Shown here: piece after piece, positions 11,601-23,600 of the stretch | Numbering within the stretch: the stretch's first letter is position 1 | Layout of the letters: the number at the start of each line of letters is the position of its first letter | Assembly (NCBI GenBank): GCA_963669155.1 | Contig: OZ022578.1 | Span: 13,781,940 to 13,845,939 of the forward strand | Length of the DNA: 64,000 nucleotides | From: Arbacia lixula | Taxonomy: Eukaryota > Echinodermata > Echinoidea > Arbacioida > Arbaciidae | Direction of reading: 5' to 3' | Notes under the pieces: generated by a model | What the model saw: the letters and a program-made list of their open reading frames with translations, nothing else | Databases searched by the model: none | Told to the model about the DNA's origin: nothing | Program-made: the position numbers and the translations under genes

Positions 11601-14600
11601 TGAACACTTATTACATTTCATGTTGTAATTAATGGGGCTTATTGGACAGGTCAGGTTAGGTCAGGTTAGGTTGAGAACCTGCTACTGCTACCTGCTACTG
11701 GTACCCTGTAAGCCAGTACAACCTGTTTCAGGGTCGGACCATCGGCGACTAAACCGGTACCTCCTCTAATCACCTCAACTGGACTAGTGAGGAGGGTGGT
11801 TGGACACCCTGATAGAACTAAAAACAAAATCTATCTTAAGGGCGCTGGCTCAGTTAAGAGCCAACAGCGGCCATCCAACAACTCGCATCTCTTCCAACCC
11901 GTCTTGGGCCAGCGTGGAAGAGTAGGCCCTCAAACCAGCATGAATAAGTCTCTAATACAATGGCCCCCAGGCCCCAGCAGCTCTGTATCCTTGGACCAAG
12001 GTGGCGGACCAGTGCGGAAAAGAGCAGGGGGTGCGAAGAATCTCTGGGTACGAACAGGCCACCAATGGAATCTGAACATAGGAACGTACAATGTCAGGAC
12101 ACTACTAGGGGAAAATAGACTAATAGAGTTGGAACAAGAATTGGAAGAAGTGAATTGGGACATCATTGGACTCAGTGAGGTTCGGAGAAAAGGAGAACAA
12201 CTTGAACAACTAAAAAGCGGCCATCATTTATTCCATATAGGGAAGACAGATAAAAGTGAGGCAGGAGTAGGATTTCTTGTCCATAAAAGTATTGCAGGAA
12301 ATGTAACAGAATTCAAGGGAATTAATGAAAGACTAGCCCAGCTTACTATCAGGATAAATAAAAGATATCGTCTAAAAATCATTGAAGTATAGGCACCCAC
12401 CAGCAGCTACGATGATGAGGAGGTGGAGAAGCTGTATGAGGAAATCACAGAACTCATCCAGAACAATAAGACACATTACACCATTGTGATGGGAGATCTA
12501 AATGCCAAGGTCGGAAAGAGGGAAGATTGTGAAGAGCCAGTGATTGGATGTTTTGGTCATGGACAGCGTAATGATAGGGGAGATAGACTTGTCGAATTTG
12601 CAATCAGCAGCAAATTAAAAATCGCCAATACGTATTTCAAGAAGAAAACAAACAGGAAATGGACTTGGATTAGTCCAGACAGAGCCACAAAGAATGAGAT
12701 TGACTTCATTCTCACATCAGATCTAAAGATTGTCAAGGATGTAAATGTTCTCAACAAAGTCAATGTAGGCAGTGACCACAGAATGGTAATTGGGAAATTC
12801 CAAATCAATACCAAGTTAGAGAGACAAAAGCTTTGTAGAAAGAAGGGAAACAACATTAGCCTAGACAAACTTTCAGAAAGAAAGCAGGAATTCCAGCTGG
12901 AGCTTGCAAACAAGTTTGATGCACTTAGTGATGATATGCAGGAGCAAGACCTTGATACATGGAATGAACAGGCAATAGACATTATCCAAGAAACTGCACT
13001 TCATGTAGCAGGCAGGAAACCAAGAGACAAAGTTAGCAAACTATCAGACAGTACAAGGAAACTTATTGGAAAGCGCAGACAAATGAAGATGGACAGTCAG
13101 GGTATTGACAGCATAGAGTACAGAGAAACTTGCAAAACTATCAGGAAGAAGACCCGTGAAGACATCAGAAACTACAACACGAAAATGATACATGACACGA
13201 TAGAAAATAACAAGAGTATTAAGAAAGCCAACAAGAAACTCAGCCCAGGAATACAGAAAATCAATAAACTTCTTAACTCAAATGGGCAGGAAATAACCGA
13301 CCAGGATAACATCCTGCTGAGAATAGAAGAATTTTATGAAGAACTATACCAAAGTAATCAGCATACAGGAGATATAGAGGAGTCTCAGGAAGAAGTACCA
13401 GAAGTCAAAAGCTGGGAAGTAGAACATGCTTTAAGCCAAATGAAAAGGGGCAAGGCCCCTGGACAGGACAATGTAATGATAGACACTCTAAAAGAAGCAG
13501 GAGCCGCAACAAATAAGGAACTGGCAAAGCTGTTTACAACTTGTCTCCGCCAGGGGAAGGTGCCTCACGAGTGGAAAAATGCCAACATGATAATATTACA
13601 CAAAAAGGGAGACAAAAGAGACCTTAGGAATTATCGTCCAATTAGCCTTCTATCCAACGTGTACAAACTTTTCACAAAGATTCTGACAAACAGATTGGAG
13701 AGAATGCTAGATGAAAACCAACCAAGGGAACAGGCAGGGTTCAGGAGAAATTTCTCAACAATAGATCACATCCACACCCTTAATCAACTGAAAGAAAAAT
13801 GTCAGGAGTTCAATATACCTGTATGTTTAGCATTTGTAGATTATGAGAAAGCCTTCGACTCTGTTGAAACCTGGGCAGTTCTGGAGGCACTAAAGCAGCA
13901 AGGCATCAATCCCAAATACCTCAAAGTAATCAAAGACATCTACACTGGCAGTTCAGCTACTGTTACATTACACAAAGAAAGCAAGAGAATACCAATAAGG
14001 AAAGGAGTGAGACAGGGAGATACCATATCTCCAAAGCTCTTTACAGCATGCTAAGAACACATCTTCAAAGACATCAACTGGGCAGATAAAGGTATCAATG
14101 TGAATGGGGAGAAACTCAATCACCTTCGTTTTGCAGATGATATCGTCATCATAGCTAACAACTTCAGCGAAATGGAAAGTATGTTACAGGAGTTAGACGT
14201 AGCAAGTAGGAGAAGAGGACTGAAAATGAATATGAAGAAGACCAAAGTAATGGCAGATTTATCAGTTCAACACAAACCAGTCACAATTAATGGAACACAG
14301 TTGGAACATGTATCTGAATACATCTACCTGGGTCAACGATTCACACTTACTGAAAGAAATCAAGACAATGAAATAAGGAGGAGGATCAAAACAGGCTGGC
14401 AAACATTTGGGAGATATAGCCACTTCATGAAGGGTAATCTGCCATTGTGTTTGAAATATGCATCAGAAACATGGTCTCTAACAACTAAAATGGAGAGAAA
14501 GTTAGCCGCCGCACAACATAACATGGAGCGAAGTATGCTCAACATCACTTACAAAGATCACAAAACCAATAAATGGATAAGGGAGCAGACCAAGGTCAGG

Positions 14601-17600
14601 GACATAATGAAAGTAATCAAACAGCGTAAATGGAAATGGGCTGGCCATGTCTCCAGAAGGAGAGATGGAAGATGGAGTACAAAAATTACTGAATGGACAC
14701 CTCTTGACGGAAAAAGAAACAGAGGCAGACAAAGAAAGAGATGGAGAGATGAAATAGGGCAATTCTGGCATGATGCCAACTGGTATAAATATGCAAGGGA
14801 AAGAGATAAGTGGAGAGACCATGCTGAGGCCTTCATCCAGCAGTGGATCGACAAGGGCTGAAGAAGAAGAATTGGACAGTAAGTGGAAGTGGAACGGTGC
14901 AGTGGATCCTTCCACTGACTCTAGATCCGGGGGGTATTGGGTTCGAACCCAGCAGCTGCCACTTGTGTTTCTAAGCAAAACCTAGTAATATTATCCACAT
15001 GGCTGCTTCGTACCAAGGAGAGAAACAGGAACCTGAAAGGATCCTTTCACCCAATAATAAAGCAGGGCCCTCGTGAAAAGCAGCATTATCGCTGATGAGG
15101 CTACCCTGTGTATAATATTTCTTGTTTCGTTTCTGTATCCATATTTTCTTTTCCATATTTCTCTTTTCAATTCACGTTGGCTTTTACAAAGAAATGATTA
15201 CATGTGGCAACCTTGGATAGGTTACTGCGCCCACAGCCATAAGTGTTGTGTATTCTTGACCCAAATTATGATATCTTCTTTGAGAAAAAGTGCTATATCG
15301 AACTTTGGCACAATACGTATTTCATTTTGATGCGATGTGTTTCAATGAGACTCGCCGAAACAAGTGTATACAATTTCTCTAGACGGTCAATCTTTCTACA
15401 CATTTCTTTTATACCTGTTCATTCAGACAAGGTGCTAGTGCGGACATGGGCGTACTACCGCTGGGGTTTGTTCAAAGAACATCACGACGTCGGCGACGAC
15501 AACACCGCTCCGGGCTACGACGTTCCCGGTGGCGAGGAAGGGACCCGTTGCTCATCAGCTATCAAAGGGACGTTCCAGCTACCCAACGGCCGGTCGTGCC
15601 AATGGAGGGACCCAGACTGTCGCTTCGTACCAGACGAAAATGGGCAACGTGCCAGTGCATCGCTGCTATACGGCACCACGGACCAGCCACATATTGATTC
15701 AGTGAGTGCAGTCACCATCTTTGATACTGTGTTTAAGATGATGAAGGATTGTGTTCCAAAAGACTCGATAATTATGTTAATGAACAAAGCTCTTCTCTAA
15801 GAGAAAATAACACAATAGCCTGGATTCTGCATCCATACGTGACCAAGCGTTACTCCATCCCAATACCACCATCACCAACCTGCTGAGTGCCTATATGGCC
15901 TGAGCGCATAACGCCTCCAAGGTATCGCTTTAACCCTGCCAGACGTGTGCCTGGATCCGAAAAAAAAGTTCCGAAGTTGAAAGCATTTATACGCCAGACT
16001 CATCAATACTTGTGCATTGGTTTTTTTTTGGGGGGTCCAATAAATTCAAGTCCCAAACTTACGATTCAAAATCAAAAGTGTTCCACAGTCTACATGATCC
16101 AGGGCAATTGTCCATTTTTAACCCATGATTTTCAATCATATGGCAAGACCACCAGGGCTTTTTGTTGCAACCGGAGAAACATAATACATGAAAATAAAAT
16201 AATTCTGCATGTCTCTCGCATTACAGATTGATGAATTCTGTGACGACGACCCTTCCAATCCGGACAGTATGCATAATCCGTTGGCGCCAAACTTGATGAA
16301 CCAGTACTGCAATGAAGAAAGCGCATGGACTGTTATGTCGAGGGATCCTGACTTCCAACATGGGGAACATGTCATTTACAATACCACTCCTACATTTATC
16401 GTTATGCAACAGCCAGTGGAGCGGAGTGTCGTACTAGTATTATATATCAGCGGCAGTATGAGGGTGAGATATGTGCATATAAGCATTAAAAGAATGTGCA
16501 TGCGTACAAGTCCCTTATTTATTGTGTGCAACCGTGTGTTTGGCGTGAGTCCTGAAGTGTTATCGATCACTCATTTTAAAGTGGGATTCTCCATTCACCT
16601 CACCACAGCACCGAGCTATCAGAAGATCTGATATATAACTAGTAGTTGAAAGAATGAAACAAAAAGCCAGTGATTTCATGATTCAGAATCACAAATTAGA
16701 GCTCATGTGTTGACTTTTTTGCCTTATTGTTGAAAGAAACAGGAAGGGGTCACGCATTGATTATCTCATGAAACAATCCAGGTTACATTACTTGTCATTC
16801 TGGATGTAATGCTGGATTGCACCCAAAAGGGACAAAATAAATCGTAGGTCAGTTTGTTTCTTTCTTTCTTATTAGCATGTATGCAAATTATTGGTAATTT
16901 AGCAATGATTGGTCACTATTTTGCATGTTAAATATATTTCTCTGGTCCTTTGAAAAGCCAACGAAGTAGGTTTGCTATGCATATAACGTGTCATTCAATT
17001 TCGTTTGGCATATGGTTGTGTCATTATAGGGCAACCGCTTCGACAGCATGATTACGGCGTCCTACAACTACATTCGGAACATCATTCCAGACAACAGCCT
17101 ACTGGGCATTGTGGCGTTTGAAAGTAACTCCCACATACTGGCTAACCTAACTTTGATTAATGATGCATCTCGCCAGGGACTGGTCCTAGCACTACCTGGT
17201 GCAGCAGGAGGTGGCACGTGTATCGGATGTGGGATACTATCCGGCATCGACGTAAGTAATGTTCAATTGTCTTAGAAGGTTAGTTTGCATTACAAGCATA
17301 GTTCAAGTTTAAAGTTCCAGTTTATTTTGGATAAGCCATGGAAAATGGTATTAATTTGAAACAAAATTGGTAAAAACATACTTCAAACCAATTTTGATAT
17401 ACATTAAAATGACAGTATTTTTGTGAGAGTGGAGTGGTCCACAGAAGCTCAGCGTGTAGACTGCACCCCCACATTTAACACGAACCAGTACACATAAAAC
17501 ACGATCACATCAAATACGAACTAGTACAACTTGTATAACCTTGTCTCAAATCGGTAGGAAGTGTAATCAATGATCACCATACTCTTTTATAAATCGGATA

Positions 17601-20600
17601 AATGGTTAAAAGCACTGTCCAGCTGGCGATTCACGTTGCCCTGGCACTTAAGAAATTATAAGCAAAGGCCTTTAAATTATATCAACACAACAGTTGTGCC
17701 TCTTGAACGTAATAAACTTGTTGCTATATCTCATAGTATGAAATTATTGTTTCTGTTTTTATCAGGTGCTTGACACGTATTCTAAAGGTGGCTACATGAT
17801 CCTCCTTAGTGATGGCGGCGAAAACGTACCACCTTACATCAGAGACACTTATGCCGCGATCAATGCATCCGGGGTAATCATCGACACCATCACCATCAGC
17901 AACGATGCCGATCAGCAAATGGAAGACTTGTCGAGTAGGACGACAGGGAAGTCGTTCACGTGTTCGGACAACGATACCGTGACCTGCCTGACGCAGGCCT
18001 TTACGACCACGGTCGCTGACAGGCCCGATGTGGGTGCCGAAACGGTGCCTGTTCAGGTAAACCAATATTGACATGTCATACAGATGCAATTTACTCTTTT
18101 ATTCACACAATAGGCTCTCAAGTAAATGCAATAGGTTGTTACAGTCGCAGCAATACGTTTACACAAGGCGATATGCTGTCATATAGGTGCAATAATCTCT
18201 CGTAATCACAGTTATAACGTTACAGATATAATATATATACAAATATACAAATATATGCTTTCACAAAGAGAATACAATATTGTCACATACAGTATCAATG
18301 TGTTCACAGTGACTATATCGATATCATACATTGTCATATATGGAATATTCAGTAATAGTCACAAAAGTATTTACAGAATCAAGTGATTAACTGTAGTAGG
18401 TATGTAAAAACTTTCGCTAATTGGATCTATTAGCTTCGTCAGACCTATATGTCCACTTCAGTGAGTTACACTAGTGTTATACAATTGATCCTGTAGCCTA
18501 TCACATAAGGAAATTACGCATTTGCAATGGGTTGTATAGATTCCACGCAAAACTGTAAAACATACAAATGTATAAAACGTTACATGTACATTAACATCAT
18601 ATTACAACCCAAGTGCAAGTGTCGCAATAATGGGGTTATGAACTGTGACTGACGCTCTTGAGCTCCCGGGCTCTAACGCACCCTAGCACTTGTGTCCTTT
18701 AGCAAGATATCTTATCCACATAGCTGCTCTTCACACAGGTGAAAATAAAAGGATACCATCGATTAATTATGCGCATTATCTTTATTTTATTCCTTACACT
18801 TACCATGATTGTTGTCAGCTAATAATTATTTGGTTTTTGAGAACGCGACTTCAAATGCACGATCAATTAGTAGAACAAAGCTACTACTACTACTACTACG
18901 AAATCTATATCTGTTATACAATCTTCAATCTTGAAGAGCTATAATATCAAGGATGTTTAAGCACATGGATATACATCGCTTTGAACAAGGTTTGATGCCG
19001 CCACTTAATATTCATGACTAGCAGCTGCTCTCAACAATATGATGCACGCGCGATTGCGTCACGTTCACCTGGATTTCATAATAGGTTTTAGTAATTCGAT
19101 GCGTGTGGGTGTTGTTAGCTGTGTGGCTATGTACAAACGATCAAATTACCTTTTTTTTTTATTCTTGTGGAAAGATAGGACAGAAATTAGACAATCACTC
19201 AAAGAAGTAGATTTCTTGTGGTTTAATTCATAATAAACAAAAGGTTACATCACGCAGGATGTATGTTCATATGATAATAAAATATGATATAATAAACGGA
19301 ATCACGGAACAAATCAGATAATTAAGAATGCTCACGATCGTATGATGATGACCGCGGAAGCTTGCGTCGCTGGGGACTTCGATGCCGTGTGACGATGACA
19401 GCTATGAGGCTGGAAATGTTCGTAACGATCGATGCTGATGTCGACGATGAACGAGCAGCGGTAAGTCGTGCCAATCGTGGATGACGACGGTCGACGATGA
19501 CGACGATGAACGAGCAGCGGTAAGTCGTGCCACTCGTGGATGACGAGGGTCGACGATGACGACGATGAACAAGCAGCGGCAAGTCGTGCTACTCGGTGAA
19601 TGACGACGGTGTATGAGCAGCGGTGAATCGTGCCGCTCCGTGAATGATGACGATCGCCGGCGACGAAGAATGGGCAGCGGTGAGTCGTGCCGCTCCGTGA
19701 ATGCCGACAGTGAAGAACGGTTGACTGTCTGTTAGGCTATGCCGGGCCTAGCTGTCGAAAATGGTTCAAAACGTGCTCCGGAGAGAAACTATGTTTCTTA
19801 TTGAAACTCAAAAATGGAGCAGAACGCACTGTTTTCGGTCGAACTGGGAATTATTTCCCACTAGGCACTGACACGTAAAATCAATCGTCGTACAGACTAG
19901 GTTCACGCGTGGCTCTCCATGCAGGGCTACTGCACCCGTACGCGTAAAGGTGTCGGTCGTCAACGGAAGGTGGTGAAAATGAGAAGAGCTCGATTTTCAA
20001 TCAACATTTTCCTTAAATAGGATTCAACGGGCTGCAGTCGGGATCCGCCGGCTTCAGCAGCGTCCAATTAGCGTACGATAATTGCCCGCCTTTATGCAAA
20101 TTAGGATCCTAGAACAACCGGGCGCGAAAGTAGATTCCAGCAACCATGGTGATATATAAACAAAATATAAATAACGTACGACGCCATCTACGATTCAAAA
20201 TAATCATACAATATGCAATTTAGTGCTGCTACAAGGTCATACGCATTCCTATATATACATGCATACATTTCAGCTTTCGCTGCTGAACTTTTAATTTTGT
20301 CACTAAGTGATTCTTACGTAGATAAAAGGACGAGCGAATACGAAATTTGATACTTTTTGAGATGGAAATACTTGCTTGGGCGCGGTTGGTCGCGTTTTTC
20401 ATGTTACTTGTCCGAAAGGAAAATATCTGAAAGTAACGTTTCATGCTATTTTGTAAGCAGGTATGATGCGGAACATTGTGAAATTGAGACTTTTATACTG
20501 CAACTTGATATCACGTTTAGAGCCTTTTTGCCACATTGTAACACTATTCCTCGATTGAATCTTTACTGATGCATCGTAGGTATTACATGTCACAAATGCG

Positions 20601-23600
20601 CAAGCATATGGGGTAAGGATATTTCCCCAAATTCTTCTGCGCATCCGATTTTGTTTATACGTCAAATGCAGGCAAAACTCATCCAGAGAATCGGCGGCAT
20701 TGAACATCGAGATCAAAGAGAAAATGTTTGTGAAGGGTTCTTTTGTGACTAGAAGGAGAGTACAATGAATCTGCACTAATTAAACGTCTAATGGATATGC
20801 ATGTGCTTAAACATCCTTGATAATATTAATCACATGCAGTCTGATGTTTTCTTTTTCCGAATTTGCAGATTTACAGTTCTGGTGTGATGGTCCCACCAAG
20901 TCCGGGAACTGTTAATATTCCATTTTTCATAGACGCAGCACTGGGTAATGCTACCGTTATTTCAGCCATGTGGTCATCTGTGGGTCAACCGATAGCCGTG
21001 GTGGTCAGCGGCCCTGATGGGACATCCATTGGTCAAGGTGATAGCCGGTATCACGTGGAACCGAGCATCAAGACCATCACGATCAAACTGCCCACTGCGC
21101 AGGCAGGTTTTTCTCAATTTCTCACCTTGTGGAGACCACTAGAAAAAAAGAACACTCCATAACAAATAGGCATACACGACCCCATGCTCATTCCGTAAAG
21201 AGCTCCATGGAATATTATACCTCATTATTTAATGGTTAATATAAACATAAAATATTCCATTTTTCACAGTGACAATTTTAGTTTATCAGACGTAATCATT
21301 ATGCAAGCAGTATTTTTATACTAGACCGGTGGTCATTAGACTGGCCATTTAAAGTTAGTACGAGTATGCCAAATGTTTTCACTAGGGATGCTGGGGCTAC
21401 CTTTCAATGGAGACTTGACCTTTGTCTTCTTCTTTGTTAATTGCAGCCTGGACTATGGAATATTACCATCGCTAACAACTTAACCAATGATGAATACACT
21501 AGCATATCGGTGCAATCGAAACCAAGCTCGACTGAGTCCAAATATGTCACCGTTGGAGTGATCCTGGGCTCACAAGTAAGTTTAAGATTATATGTGACCT
21601 TAGTTTTTATGTGTAAAGAATATGTATTGATCTTCTTGTTTACACAATTTGGTTACAAAAAATCAGATAGATAGTAAATGCGATACATATATGAGATGTA
21701 ATCTAGGACAATGTACACAGAGTATGAATACAGTTCCTCTTTCAAAAGAACTCTTTACATGCTACTAAATCTTAGCAATAATTAGTGTATACCTGCCAAA
21801 TATAGATTGAACATTTTTAACACAGCGTTGTATTTCTTTGAAAGTACAGTTTGAATGATATAGCGCATTGAGAAATTATATTTGTCTTTACGACTTCAAA
21901 AAAAACTTTAATCCTGTGAGCGGGAAAAAAATGATATGTTTTGTCGAAGTGTAAAACCAAATCCAAAGATAGAGCACAGAAACATGAATTGGGATAAAGA
22001 CCGTACACATACAGCTTCATAAGATTACAATTTGTTAAGTTATATAAAATATTCTCCTAAAACAACGTAATCATATATTAATGTCAACCTATCATGACTA
22101 TGATTATCCTAAGGATAGTTGAATTTGATATCATAAACAATATAGAGGCGGTCGCAAACGCAACAAGTTTAACAGCTACCATGAAATGTGATTTGTATGA
22201 CGTAGTCTGAATCGTAAGACCGGCGGATGTTTAATACTTATTCTTCACAAAATTGGGGGTAGTGAGAACAGAATGTGTTCTTAGATTAAGAATTCTTTAT
22301 TTGTTTTGTGAGCAGGTGAGGGTGTTCCATAGAACAACGCTCTCCAATAAAAAAAAAAAAAAACTTCCTATCGCTATCTGTTCTTCCTTTTGGAATTAGC
22401 AAGCCTCTGTTTTAAGCATGACTATTTAATTACTGTCTCAAGAAAATCACTTACACCACACCAAAAATCACCACATAAAATGCGTGTAAATATTTATGCA
22501 TAAACATAACAATGTGTAAACTAGGCCTTATAACTTTCGACACCACAGTGATGTGCATGCGGATTTTACTGATTTACATTTATAAGCCCAAGTGGATAAA
22601 AAATGTTACTCTCTGTACCCAAATTGGCATCTGCAACCGATGAAGGTATGTTGCAAGTTTGCGACCTATCAATCAATAACCATCAAAACTGCATTCATAG
22701 CTTGCACATCTTGTATCCAGATGTTTGTATTCAAGACTCCTTAATGTATTACAGGAGGTCGACTTCTCTTTGATGCCCGCACTCGCCATATATGCTCAGA
22801 TCAGACAGGACTTCCAACCTGTGGCCAATGCCTACGTTAATGCCATTATAAGCGACTCGTTTGGAACCGCGACCACGATGCAATTACTAGACAATGGAGC
22901 AGGTAAAAGTCGTTCGGATTTATTTAGTTTGTATGAACTAGTTCTACATTATAGCATAAGAATAAAATGTTTAAGAAATGGATTAGGTAAAGAATAATCA
23001 TTTGGAGGTGAGCTTCTAATCGGAGCAAGACCAACTGTTTGTTTAAGAACTGCGTCGAATAAAAGTCCGCCTAATATTTGTTTTCCAGTAACCTAACAAT
23101 TACAGGAAATACATGGACAGTGATATGAATAATCATCCCTAATCGTTACACTTTTGATCAGCTACAAAGGTTGGCTCATTCACGATATCAATTCGTTCCT
23201 TATCCAAGAACAATTCAAGGCATGGACTGTACTTTTGGAAGATTTGATATCGGTAATACAATTTGTAGGGTCTGCGAGACGAATTAAGAAACGATTGAGG
23301 CGATTTTTATTGACGCGTGTGTTTATTGAACCAAACTCCATGTGACATTTGACAAACGTTACATGTGTACATAGAGGAATCTATCCCCTCATCGTCGATA
23401 TACAAAACAGTAGAAAACACAACGAAGTCTTCTTAAGAGACTTGGTAGATGCTGGGATTAATATCGAGTTGATTTTAGCACAATATATATATATATGTAT
23501 GTGTGTGTCTGTGTGCGCGCACACATCTCTCCTTCACAGGCTCTGATTTATTTCGGGACGACGGGACGTACTCTGGATTCTTTCTAGCCTTCACTTCAAA

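Larger units (their letters stand above)
15702..17765. other. Introns 3-5 of copy A
   Basis: Introns at 15702-16226, 16464-17029 and 17252-17765 (this span also includes exons 4 and 5, listed separately) hold no repeat or gene I can name. Intron 4 is the empty site for the 1.35-kb repeat at 52451-53799 in copy B; the uninterrupted sequence GATCACTCATTTTAAAG is at about 16565. Confidence 0.5.

Noticed and set aside
12557..12982. 141-codon minus-strand frame
   Set aside because: Shadow of the RTE endonuclease coding strand.
12390..14054. In-frame stops in the RTE frame as programmed readthrough sites
   Set aside because: RTE elements normally have one uninterrupted frame, and both stops are single-base changes from ordinary codons. 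Mutation is the simpler explanation.
14888..14963. Functional tRNA gene
   Set aside because: A and B boxes are present but the T-stem has a mismatch, extra bases separate it from the acceptor strand, and the body matches a dispersed repeat. Called a SINE.
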